Shown here: piece by piece, positions 1 through 10,999 of the stretch
Numbering within the stretch: position 1 is the first letter of the stretch
Layout of the letters: each line of letters opens with the position of its first letter
Source: Cardiocondyla obscurior
Taxonomy: Eukaryota > Arthropoda > Insecta > Hymenoptera > Formicidae
Direction of reading: 5' to 3'
Assembly: GCF_019399895.1 (NCBI RefSeq)
Contig: NC_091865.1
Location: forward strand, 6,639,001-6,703,000
Length of the DNA: 64,000 nt
Made by a program: the position numbers and the translations under genes
The notes under the pieces: model-generated
What the model was told of the DNA's origin: nothing
The model's input: the letters and a program-made list of their open reading frames with translations, nothing else
Databases searched by the model: none

Positions 1-448
1 TATTATATACACAAATACATACATGGATATTTTAAAATCTTAAAAAAATAATCCCCAAATATAAAATAAAATAATTGTAAAGTCAAAAATATATCTCGAT
101 ATAAAAGTTGGAACGCTAATTAATTATAATCAAGCACAAGTATTAACTATAAGTGATAGCTTTTTCAATTTTAAAACGATCCACGTGTAAAAGAATATAT
201 TTTAGATTTAACAATGTGAAATTCAGATAGAGTCAAATCAACTTTTGAAATCGCAATGCTTCTCTTGTCAGTCACGCGAGGAATAACAAACAAATTTTAA
301 TTGCACATATGACGTGTCACTCAATAATTAACTTATTGCATTTTTTTTTCTTTTTTTTTTTCCTGCTTTGCTACTCTTTCATTTTTTTTTCTCAGTATGT
401 ACAGATTTTTACTTGCACTTTTTAGAATAATGATGCGTCCGTTTGCAG
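1..448. other. intron sequence at left edge
   Basis: AT-rich DNA with poly-T runs at 341-361, ending in a pyrimidine-rich tract and the acceptor TTTGCAG at 442-448. It reads as the intron in front of the first visible exon of the CUB gene. I see no coding signal in it. Confidence 0.6.
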
Positions 449-607
449 GTGAAGGGTAGCACGAAGCAGACGCCGAACAACCCGTGCGAGACCAAGTGCG
501 GCGACAGCGGCTGCCACTGTGTCAGCAAGTCCCTCGAGAGCATGGACCACCTCCTGCTCGTCTCCGAGACCGGACACATTGTCACCTGTCTCTGCGGGAA
601 TTACCAG
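449..607 (+). CDS. CUB gene, first visible exon (Cys-rich)
   Basis: Phase 0 at both ends, 53 codons starting VKGSTKQTPNNPCETKCG. Acceptor TTTGCAG|GTG, donor CAG|GTAAGC. Six cysteines in 53 residues (PC, KC, GC, HC, TC, LC) suggest a small disulfide-bonded extracellular segment ahead of the CUB domain. Confidence 0.8.
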
Positions 608-3600
608 GTAAGCGTGGGCTGCGGAAAAACTTTATTCCACCGGCGACCGTCTCGAACGGGCGCCTCGGCGAAGCGGCTGCTCTTATCCCATGCGCTTTCT
701 CCTCGAATGCCGCGGGATAAAAGCTATCGTTATTACCGCAACTTTTATCCCGCGCATTGTCACGTAAAAACGTCGGCGATATCGTTAAAATGTATCGCTA
801 TGCAATTTTCCGCAAATAACTTTTTACATTTACAGCGCCGTTTCGCCTGATGATATTCCCTTTTTCTCTTCATAAAGAAAATTCATTACGCGCCCGTATT
901 TCCTCGAAAAACCTGAAATTCATTTTTGATCACTGTCGGTCAACGTTACGAAATTAAACACGGAGGGAATGTATTTGCAGAAAATTAATTCTGTACACCA
1001 ATTTTATTAACGTAATTTTATCATTTGCCACAACCTTTGTGTAACTAATATAGATGAAACATTGAAATTTATTCGAGTGCATTATTCTTAATAAAATTAA
1101 AATAAATAGAATAAATGTAATAAAAATCTCGAAAACGCGTGCGTGATTCTGTCTTTTTACCGTTTCAGCTAAGTTTTGGAAAACAATATTTCTGAATTCA
1201 GCAAAAAGTCGATGGGAAATAATTTATTCAATACAGAATGCACTCGCTACAATCTCACACATACACCGTGCAACTGATCTGACTTTGACTCTATTCACAC
1301 GATGATTATTAATAGACGTATTATCAGATTACACCTGATCGAGTGTAATCGTCATGGCAAGTCTATAAACGATAATACGATTTCGATTCGTGGGATCATC
1401 ATTTCATATTCAAATGCTCGTTATTCCGACACAATTGAGGCTATCATGCAAACAACAAGCTGAATTTGTGTAATTTAACTGTATAGGATTAAATCGGAAA
1501 TCCATGATTGATAATTAAGCACTCCGTCCGGCTGTCAATAAGTCATCGACATTTTTCTTCCTCCAACATTACCGCCAATATCTTAATTAAATTTTTTACA
1601 TCACTTAGTTCTATTCTCGTTTTATCGACAAATGCTCCGTGTTATTTTTAATTTTTTTTCCACGCTTTTTAATCCGTTTTCTTCACTACGTCCAAACCAC
1701 CGAGCATTTTCCACGTTGCGTCCCTCGAACCTAATTTCATCCCTTTTACCGAGATCTATTATCGCGCAGGACTGGCTTCCGGTGGGCATCCGTAGCTGGA
1801 CCCCTGTCTACATCGAATGGTCGAGGTCGTCGAGGGCAGGCCTCAATTTCCACGCGGCCTACAAGTTTATCAATGACACTTACTGCGGCGATCACACAAC
1901 CGCGGAGCCGGAAGGTGAGGTCAACGGTGGTGATCTGGCGAGCGCCGGGCTCAAGCTGAATCAGTATTACCAGCAGAAATGTACCTGGATTCTGGACTCG
2001 CCGACCGACCGGCAGCTCATCATCGAAGTCAAATCCACTCAGAGCCGTGAGTACATTTGCATCTATATCTCTTCGCCTGCTCCGATATTGCTCCAGCAGA
2101 ATTTCCTCCCCCGCCTCCGTCTCTTACTTTCGCGCTATTTTATGTATATATATGGAGTGACTTATATGAAATCCGCGATTCTAATTCGAAACATTAATTT
2201 AATAATAACAGCGCAGTTATTGTATTATAGAATTACTATCTTTGCACGGGTTTCGCACGAGCAAAATATTCGTCATGATTTAATTCGATAATAATTATTT
2301 ATGCGAGCCGCTTTTTTACGTCGAATCAAAGAAATACGGTTTTATCCTTGAAATTCGTCAGCCCGCAGTTTTTTTATACGTCGCAAGAAAAGCTGCGAGC
2401 AGTTTAATAGCACGAAAATGATTTATCTACGAGTACCTATCTACGTCTCTCCAGAGAGCATTCTTCGGGCGATTTATCTTCGAGCGGCATTAAAAGAATA
2501 CAAAAAGCAACTGCGTTCCGAAGCGGCGTATCTTTCGCGGATCTTGAACGTTAGAAGTCCGGCGTTACTATAGCGCAATTAATTTCTTTTTCGTAACGAA
2601 CCTGTTGATATTTCCGTTGAAATTGTTTCCATTCGGCAGCGTAACTCGCGCGCATGTATTTTACAAATAAACACATCCACGGAACTGGAAACTCTGTCAA
2701 TCAATTTTCGAATAGAATTTTTTATTACTTTTTTTTTAAATTACTTTTACGCAAAAAAAATCTTTCACCCGTTAATACACCTTTTATCAAAGAGAATTTT
2801 TTCAGAGAATTGAGAAATATTAAAAAAGAGCAATTTTTTCCACCGAAATATTACGTTGCTTCAATATCTTATTAAAATGTAATGGAATTTGTGACGCTAC
2901 TTTTTTTCTTTTTTTTTTTTACATTGTTTTATATTTTTAACAACGTTTCCTTGCCATTGCCCAAGAGCCTTTAGCTCTTATTTCGGTACCGATGAGCTCT
3001 AGACTGCGTCTTGCAATAAGATTCTATTCGCAGAATTCTATCCGCAATATTCTATTTCGATCCCCCGGTCGCGGGGCTGGAGAGAAAACAGAGATAGATC
3101 ATCCTCCGCGCGACGCGCCCCGTCTCTGGCGACGACACGGCGAAATCTTCTCTCGATTGCTTTTCTTCTGAGACCGCTGGAATTTCTATCCGTACCATTG
3201 GCTTTACCACCGCCGCCGCCGCCGACCGCCGCCGCCGCCGTCGTCGTCGTCGCCGCCACCGCGACGAACGAAAGGGTGAAAGTTGTGGAAGAATAAGTCG
3301 AAGGGTGAGAGGACGTCGCGGCCCGGTCGACCGAAGAGACAGAGGAGCGCGAGCGTGAAACGAATGGCAGTGGGTCGCGAGATTAAAGAGACCATCGGAT
3401 TTACCACGACAACCGAAACTAAAGCTTCACCGTGTAGAAACCAAGCCGCGTTCTCTCCTTCTTTCTCCTCTTGCTCTCTTGCTCGCGCTATCACCTTTCT
3501 TGCATCATCCCCTTGTTTTTTACGTTTTTTTTTTTCCCCTTCGTCGCTTTCTCGCCTTTCCAATTTCTGCGGCACGTAAATTGTCATCTTAGGAGCGCGA

Positions 3601-5545
3601 CAAAGGCGGCTGTTCGAGCCCGAGAATATTACGATTGTTCCTACCGAATAAAATGCAGCGTAAAGAATATTCCGCCCGATGTTAAGACAGCTGCACTCGC
3701 GGATGAGAGCTTGCCGTTCATTTTCGCGACCGTACGCAATTATCGCCTTCGATATCCGCCGCTCGGTACCCATCAGCTGCTCACCGCGCGGTATTATTGA
3801 ATAGTAATTTTGAAGTGATTTATTTATTTCAATACTCCGCGATTTTGGTTCTATTTTCCCCGTTGAAGCTCTTGTAACGGCGATCGATCAGTGTAACAGG
3901 ATATATGTACATATGTGATAGCGCAATGAATTGTGATCCGTACGTTCAGCATACAGGGAAATATCATCTCTTGAATGCGGAGAATATCCTCTGCAATGTT
4001 TCAAGAAAATGGAGTTTTATTGTCCCACGAATATACGAAAGATGGAATATTGAACTTGCGCGAGATGCTCTGATTTATGCGAACGGATTACGCGGGTAAG
4101 ATTACAATACAAAACGAAAACGCGTCCGTTTCGTCTCCGGATACATTTCCTCTTCGCGCCCAGGCGTCTTCGTGACGGCTGTATTTGCACGGCGGAAAAA
4201 CGCGGCAATGAGTGACCGAATTATTAAGTGAATTAATGAGGCTTCGCGCATTTCTATGAAATCTACCGCTTTATGAGCCGCCGCGAATCGAATTACTACG
4301 ACGGCGACATTCTATCCGCAGCTTCGCCATAGAAACGTCGCTGTCCCCATTCCTTTCATCTCCTCGTTTCTGCCTTCGCTCCATAGCTTTTTCATTTTCT
4401 TCCTTTTCGCCACCTTACAGAGCATTATAAGTAGAATCGTAACCAAAGCCCGGCAAACGCCGACACTGGAAATGGCTTTAATATACTTTTCAAGATGCGG
4501 TATCACCATGGCATCGCCACGCTCCTCTCCCTCCTACCCTTTTTCTCGGAGCTGTACTTCTTACGAAATTTCATCTTTGAGCGATACATTTACTACAAGA
4601 GTTTCGTCAATGTTCACCGCGTAACCACCAAGAATTCTAGCAATAAACTAGCTCTTTCGTCCACGCATTACTGCCTTTTGCCGGGCAAAAGTGTGAAGAA
4701 GAGGCACCTTCGCTCGTCTTGTGAACTATTAATTATTACGCGTATTTGAATAACAAGATTAATTAGCGAATTACTTTTGAAATTATTCTAAATCAGAATA
4801 AATTCTGGAAAGGTATTTAATGCCGTAGCGCGAGTTAATTTAGAACAGAGATTCCTCCTCGGCGGGAAGGAGCCCGGAGATTAATGGCAGCGCATCTCGC
4901 GGGCGCTCTTTCTGCTTATGCGTCGCAGGGGAACTCGTAATACCCGTAATATTCACGATTTATTCGAACGCATTACGGCATCTTTGCGCAAACACGCGTT
5001 CGCGCTGCAAGAGGGTATTTAAATCATCGCGACGTGCACCGCTCGCGCGCACGTCGCTCTGCGATTCTGTCCGCTCAATGCTTACTCTTCTTCCATTTGG
5101 CAGGGCCTTGCACGGCGTGGAACCTGACGATACACGAGTACAGGAAGAACGGCGACCCAGCCGGGCCCAGGCTGCACACGTTCTGCTCGAGGGACACGCA
5201 CAAGAATTTTACTCTGCCGTGGAAGATGAACACCGCGGTGGTTAGGTGAGCTTCTTACTTTGGCGGCCGCTCCGGCCGATTAACCCGGCGAAGTTCCGCT
5301 GCGATCTTGTCTATTGGCTACGTTTACGTGACACGCTTTCTTTTTTCAGGCTGCAAGCCCTTGGAAGAACTGCACCGCAGTACACGATGAGATGGCGGAG
5401 TCAGACAGTGATCGCCAATACTCGCAAAAGCGGACCATCGCCAGCTCCGAACTGGCACGCGGGCTCTTCGAGCAGGATCGAATCGCGAGGAACGATCCTC
5501 GTCTTCGTCCTCGCGTTCGCGATTTTGCTCGCGCTCGACTGTTGA
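449..5545 (+). CDS. CUB-domain, probably GPI-anchored cell-surface protein (3' part; four exons)
   Basis: Exons 449-607, 1770-2046, 5104-5245 and 5350-5545 join to 774 nt (257 residues plus TGA at 5543-5545) with matching phases 0, 1 and 2 and GT/AG sites. The gene is open to the left, so start and signal peptide are not seen. Exon 1 has six Cys and no domain I recognise. Exons 2-4 encode a CUB domain: it begins around NDTYCGD, has the CTWILDSP core with a Cys after the YYQQ stretch, and ends about YTMRWRSQ. N-glycosylation sequons NDT, NLT and NFT point to an extracellular domain. The last 30 residues are small/polar (HAGSSSR) followed by the hydrophobic TILVFVLAFAILLALDC with no cytoplasmic tail, as in a GPI-attachment signal; a single membrane anchor is the alternative. 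CUB domains usually bind proteins or assist receptors; the ligand here is unknown. Confidence 0.85.
608..1769 (+). other. CUB gene intron
   Basis: AT-rich, bounded by GTAAGC at 608 and CAG at 1767-1769. I see nothing else in it. Confidence 0.75.
1770..2046 (+). CDS. CUB gene, exon carrying the N-terminal part of the CUB domain
   Basis: Acceptor CGCGCAG|GAC and donor AGCC|GTGAGT, 277 nt, ends in phase 1. It encodes DWLPVGIRSWTPVYIEWSRS and then the start of the CUB domain with FINDTYCGD and CTWILDSPTDRQLIIEV. Confidence 0.85.
2047..5103 (+). other. CUB gene intron of about 3.1 kb with a CpG-rich core
   Basis: Bounded by GTGAGT and CAG. Most is AT-rich, but about 3040-3780 is CpG-rich and contains a (GCC)n/(GTC)n run. 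The overlapping open frames there on both strands follow from the trinucleotide repeat and the GC content, and I do not call a gene. Confidence 0.6.
3210..3260. repeat. GCC/GTC trinucleotide repeat
   Basis: An interrupted CCGCCG run flows into TCGTCGTCG and back into CGCCGCC. It lies in the CpG-rich centre of the CUB intron. Confidence 0.85.
5104..5245 (+). CDS. CUB gene, middle CUB exon
   Basis: Acceptor TTGGCAG|GGC, donor TTAG|GTGAGC, 142 nt. It continues the CUB fold: CTAWNLTIHEY, then HTFCSRDTHKNFTLPW. It carries two cysteines and two N-glycosylation sequons. Confidence 0.85.
5350..5545 (+). CDS. CUB gene, last exon with hydrophobic C-terminal tail
   Basis: Acceptor TTTTTTCAG|G and stop TGA at 5543-5545. 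It finishes the CUB domain (YTMRWRSQ), then a Ser/Pro/Asn linker and a C-terminal hydrophobic segment of about 17 residues ending in LDC. Poly(A) signals follow at 6002 and 6030. Confidence 0.85.
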
Positions 5546-5940
5546 GACTGTTAAGCTCGCGTTAACGCACGCACGTGTTCCTGTTAATCCCTCGAAAACC
5601 GCGAGGCCCAAGTTGCTGTCACACGTATGTAGATACATAAACGACGGGGACCCGGGTCTCGCTCCACGTCACTCGGCGTGAAATGTTTTAAGAAAACGGC
5701 ACTTCCTCAATCGACGGTCGAGATCTCGCGGGCTCGCTCATTAATTTCTGGCTGCGTAATTGAAGAGAGATATTTTAAGGAAGAACGTGTTGCACGACGC
5801 AGGAGATAATTACTAAGGAAATTTTAACTGATCTTTGTTATATTTTTCATCAACAATGCACGATTCAGTCTTGTGCGGTATGTAAATGGAATGTTAACGA
5901 GTCAGAATTTACAGTTCTTCGATTGAATCGTTATGCATAT

Positions 5941-5998
5941 TACACACACAAACATATACATATATATATACATATATATATATTGTATATATACACAC
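5941..5998. repeat. CA/TA microsatellite
   Basis: An alternating ACAC, ATAT and TATATAC tract in the CUB 3' UTR. Confidence 0.85.
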
Positions 5999-6001
5999 GG
6001 A

Positions 6002-6035
6002 AATAAAAAGAATGACGATCAGTATGTTTAATAAA
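6002..6035 (+). promoter_or_regulatory. candidate poly(A) signals of the CUB gene
   Basis: Two AATAAA hexamers on the plus strand, at 6002-6007 and 6030-6035, lie about 460-490 nt past the CUB stop. They are the first good signals downstream of the stop codon. Confidence 0.5.
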
Positions 6036-8364
6036 CGATTAGGTCGCACAGCTGATTGTCATTCGATCTAAAGAAATGGAATTGTTCAGTCTTTAGATCG
6101 TTCACTCCTCATCCGATTAATTTAAAACTTTTTATATTCTCTATGCAAATAAATAATGAAAGTTGTTTCAAGATTTCTCATTTCAGTACTCCTCACATTT
6201 GGTCGTTATTTAATTCAATTATAATAAAAGATACATATTTTATATTTAATATATATTTTAATATCTACTTTTAAAACTCCTATTGTTATTTAAAACATAT
6301 TTTTATATATTTTATTTTATATATATATATATTTTTTTTACACAGTGATTGCTGGAATTTTTATTGAAATTTATTTCTATAAAATTAATCTTCCCGAGTA
6401 TTATTAAAAATGTCATATCATTTTTCATTGCACTTCCGTAGATTTTTACTTTTACTTTAAGTACCAAATTAATGCCAGCGCGCGATGGCACATGTACATA
6501 TTATACATATATAAAGCAGATTAATATGCAAGAACGCGATGCACGGATTTGAAGTAGCGAGAATCACACGAATCACCCCTCTCACGCGAATGCCAAATTA
6601 CACGTGTAAGAGATTACAACCGACATTACATTAGCGACATGTGTACATAGCTAGCGACGTTGATAAAATTTGTACAGAACACGATTAATTGTCTATCCTA
6701 AGTCTGCGGAATATTGTAAAGTAAACGATAAGATAAGTAATCTTACTCGGCTCCGAAAACGAAGAGAGAATGTATTTTAACGAACGAGCTCCGCGTACTC
6801 AAAGGCACTTCGCGATTTATTGTTATACGTCAGCCGAGCGGGATGCCCTCATCTTAACGAAGTTATCGATCCGTACCCGATTCATCATCCTCTTTTTTTT
6901 TTTTCTCTCTCTCTTTTCTCTCCCAAGGGATTCACAATTGAAGGCCCACGCTGAACATCCGTTCTCCAAGTATCTCATAAAGATAGGGCGCGCCGATTCG
7001 CTGGCTCACGGCTCATTATTGCGGAGAAGAAGAAAAGGAAATAAAATACTAGGATGTAAATATTTAATACGCAACTCACCAAAATGTCAACCAGTAGAAC
7101 CAAATCCGTACTTTGGTTGTACAATGGTGCAAATATTTCTACGATTTTCCATTAATTTTATAATAAATCCACTTGAGATCGTTGCTTTTTTTACACCTTA
7201 AATATAACGTGTAATGTAATATAAACGTGTTGGCCTAAGCGTAATAATTAATAGTCATTCTCATACATTTTTCTTAAAAGAAAAAAAAAAAAAAAAGATA
7301 TCTTTTTATTTCAAACACAGCGCAAAGAAGTTCTGTATTGCATTCCTGTGCGTATCGTTTTGAATAAACTTTAATTTTTACGGATATAATTTTATTTTAA
7401 AAATAACGAAATCTGTTGTCCTTTTAAAGTTTTACTTAAAAATTCAATGTTTTCACGTTGTAGTGAAATCTTTTACATATCATTACTAAATTTATTGAAT
7501 TATTTATGTAACGCAAAAAAGGCATTTACACTGCGCAATTCGTTATGTTATAAAATAAGCCAACGTCACAAAAAAAGAACCTCGTCAAAACAGATATGAA
7601 AGTCTTGTACCTACTCACCACAGAATCAACTGGCAATGAGAAATCGAGACGCAGCAATACGTAGTAATTTATATTTAAAGAAATGTAGATATGAGAGAAA
7701 ATGTCCAGTAATTAATTTCTCAAATCGAAAATGCAAGCGCCACACGTCTTTTCTGTTCATGCAATATTCTCACATTTGTAGTAGTTATGTTCGACATTAT
7801 CACTGCGAATTTATACAATAGCTGGCTTTTCGTCCGAAAAGCATACCTTTTACACAAATGTGCGACCTATGAAAGAAAATTACGTGTTACATGTACATGT
7901 ACTAGCCGCGTATATACATATATATATACATATATATATATATATACATAAGTCACAATAAATAGTCAATTGTTTCATATAAAGTCTAAAAAATAAAGTA
8001 AAATAAAACACGAGTTATCCTTTTGTTTAGCTGCAGGCCAGCATTCCTTTTTTTTTTTGGCTTGGTTTTTCTATTTTGGGTAAGAACACTTCGTGATCGC
8101 CAAGCTCGTTGAGCTCGGCACGAGAAAGAACAACGGTCAATTGACGATTGAACCTAATCTATTAAATATCTTTCTAATGGTCATTTGTCCAGTTGCGGAG
8201 GCTCGTGCGTGAGGATGTGTTTTTAATTACTCCGCAACTACGTGTATTTTCAACCACAGTGTCGCATATGACGTTGTCGACTCGAGAACAAACCGTGATT
8301 TTTTGTACTGTGTTATTGTACTCGTCGTTTTGTGCTTCGAAACAGTGGTGCGGAAGGAAAGAGA
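6036..8364. other. intergenic space between convergent CUB gene and Itpr
   Basis: AT-rich with TA microsatellites at about 6300-6341 and 7911-7950. The longest open frame, 6770-7201 plus, is Phe/Leu-rich because of a poly-T/CT tract at 6891-6920 and has no recognisable domain, so I do not call it. Confidence 0.6.
7911..7950. repeat. TA/CA microsatellite
   Basis: (TATATACA)n tract. Confidence 0.85.
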
Positions 8365-8388
8365 TATCAGTAGTATAAAACAACATAA

Positions 8389-8394
8389 TTTATT
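8389..8394 (-). promoter_or_regulatory. Itpr: candidate Itpr poly(A) signal
   Basis: AATAAA on the minus strand (plus-strand TTTATT), 408 nt past the Itpr stop. It is the best hexamer in the first 500 nt of 3' UTR. A longer UTR is possible. Confidence 0.45.
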
Positions 8395-8801
8395 CACATG
8401 TAAGTATAAACGCAATCTACATGCATAACGTAGTTTATATATGTATATTATATGATATAAACGACTGCACGAGTTAAACATTAAAAAATTAAACACATCT
8501 TAATAGATATTTTTCAAATTTAAAAATCTTAACAGCATATTTATCTAGCATAAAAAATAGAGAAAGTATGAGGAAATCAATATATATTAATAATCAATAA
8601 CATGATAAAGATTGAAAAATATTTAACTCTAAGTAACATTAATTGCTTAAATTTTCTATAATGCTATAATATCTAATAAAATATATACAATTGCATTAAA
8701 TTCGATATGAAAAAGAATTAAAATATATTATTAACTATTTCCATATAGACATAAATCTCATGTATTATTTCCAAAAAAGCTTTAAAATATTCGCTTTAAA
8801 T

Positions 8802-10999
8802 TTACGTTGGTAAATTTTGTAGTGTTGAATTAGCAGAATTCAGAAGACCTAATCGCTGTTTCTGCTTTCGTTGCTCCGTCATCTATAAAAGAGAAATAAA
8901 ATTATACTTACATTTTAATATCATTTAATCGCTTTATCACGTGGAGTAGTTAATAATTATTACCTGATCACGAAGCTCCGTAAGTTGCTGGGATAGACAT
9001 TTAACTAACACTTGTGTAGATTCCAATTGCGATTGCAGACTTCTCAGCTCCACTTGTTCTCCTTCACCTTCATCCACCGCTAATGATTTGGCTCGCAATC
9101 TCGGAAACCACTCCAGATTTCGATCCTGTGAAAGTACATAGAGCTTAAAGATATAAGCATCGCTCGAATTTTTTCAAGCTCTATGAACTATTACCTTAAC
9201 CATGGCATAAACATATGATTCCGGACCCGTAAATTCAGTCGGATCCTTCACCTTCACTAAGACAATGAAATAGAGATAATGCCACATATTATGCTCATTT
9301 TTTATATGTTCCTCAAAAGAAACGGTTTTGTTATCGAAAGCTGATCTATTTAAACCTGTAATTAAAAAACTCAATATAGGATTGCAATATATGTGAAAAT
9401 TATAAAATTGATAATATATCACAATTATTTAAAAATAATTACCGCAAATAAAACAAGTATTCTTCAAAATCAATTCTTTTTGCTGTTTTTCTGATCTAAG
9501 ATCTGCAAAAGTGTCAATAATCACACCAAAGATGAGATTCAGAACAATAATTATTACAATGAAGAAGAATAGTAAATCGTAAACGACTCTTGCAACAAAC
9601 AGAGTTTCCTGTAAAAAAAAACACATCGACAATTAAATAAATAATATTTAATCCTCAATTGCAATTAAACAATATACTTACAGCGCTAGAAGGTGCTCGT
9701 AAAATATCTCCAATTCCACCACCATTTCTTAATCCTTGATTTAGCGTGGTAACGATACACATGACGAGTGAATCACACGTTCTTTCTTTCCATTCTCCGC
9801 CGATATTTATTATTTCAGGTTTATTCACTCGTTCGTTTACTGTATAAATTAATTTACATAATTTATTTCAATATAAATCCATATTTAAATGTAAAAAATT
9901 ATATTGCAATATATAATTTACCTTCACTAGCATAACGTGATACAGTTTCCGTGGCTTCACAATTTTCATTGTCGCCAGCACTGCAAGAATCCGTAACTTT
10001 CTGTTCAATGGAAGCTACAAGTCATATAAATTTTAAGTTATTATTCATTATATTATTGAGTTATTAAATTTTAAACACGTCTGTATAAAAAAAAACTTCA
10101 GGTTGAACTTACATATAATCTCTTCGTCCACGGGAACGAGAAAATCGTCTTTGAAAAACATATAACCGATAATGGAAAATATATAAACTAATATTAAGGC
10201 CAGCACAGCTGTGAGTATAATAGATCTTCCATTTCGAGTTACGGATTTGATTACATTGATCAAAGTCTCCTCGCGATAAACTACATCAAAAAGCTGAAAA
10301 AAAAAAATTATTATAAATTTATAAATTTTTATAAATAGTATAAAACGGAAATCAATCACTTCATTACTTACTAAAACCGAATAGAAAAATGGATGCATAA
10401 AAATTCCCAGAACACAGCATGCTAAATATGCTATGTGATATAAAAATCCGATATTCGTCATTATTTGTTCTACACTTCTAGTCAGAGTACCCTGATTACC
10501 TATAATACTTATAAGATGTACAACTTTGAATACAATCTGCAACATATATATAATGTATTTAGAAATGAGTAAAAGTCATAGACATTATAAATATAATATT
10601 TAAATTTATGTTTCTTACCGTAAGAAAACCAAGTAGCCATAATGTTGGTTCTGGACCTACAGAAAAAATCAATCGCAATATCGTTGACGCAACAAATGTA
10701 CGTATACCGGATTCCCTTGGCAAAGTAATAATGATAGCAGCAGACGCAAACATGACTGTCCAAATTAAAGCTGATAGATGATAACTGAGTTCTAAACAGC
10801 ATAAAATATATCCATTTATTACATTTTAAAATAAAATTTAAAAAATTAATAAAAATTAAATAAAAAAAAATCTTACTAGGCACAGAATCCACAAACGGAT
10901 AGAAAAATGCTACAATAAGATTTATAAGAACGGCGCAATTAAATAAAATATTACTCCATAACGACATATAACTGCTCATCCAGAATAACATTGGTTGTC
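8802..10999 (-). CDS. Itpr: Itpr exons 35-44: membrane channel and C-terminal tail
   Basis: Exons 10877-10999, 10619-10791, 10372-10536, 10113-10293, 9922-10014, 9682-9839, 9443-9608, 9195-9355, 8964-9125 and 8802-8882. S1 is in exon 35 (AVLINLIVAFFYPF), S2 and the start of S3 in exon 36, the rest of S3 and S4 in exon 37 (HIAYLACCVLGIFMHPFFYS), S5 in exon 38 (LTAVLALILVYIFSIIGYMF). Exon 39 is a variable lumenal loop. Exon 40 holds the pore helix and filter GGGIGD (codons 9706-9723); exon 41 is S6 (LLFFFIVIIIVLNLIFGVII). Exons 41-42 contain the C-F-I-C ... H-I-K-N-E-H zinc-finger-like motif. Exons 43-44 form the C-terminal coiled coil, MTEQRKQKQRLGLL and NLPT stop. Confidence 0.97.

Noticed and set aside
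1632..2291. A 219-codon plus-strand open frame
   Set aside because: Only 1770-2046 is real exon of the CUB gene; the rest reads into introns on both sides past clear AG and GT sites.
3600..3640. tRNA-like B box (TGTTCGAGCCCG)
   Set aside because: No matching A box, acceptor stem or anticodon arm can be drawn.
3038..3773. Long overlapping open frames on both strands, one starting MAATTTTAAAAVGGGGGGK
   Set aside because: They translate a GCC/GTC repeat and CpG-rich intron; no domain, no supporting splice sites, and the two strands are equally open.
6770..7201. A 143-codon plus-strand open frame in the CUB/Itpr intergenic space
   Set aside because: Phe/Leu-rich from a poly-T/CT tract, no domain, no promoter or splice context.
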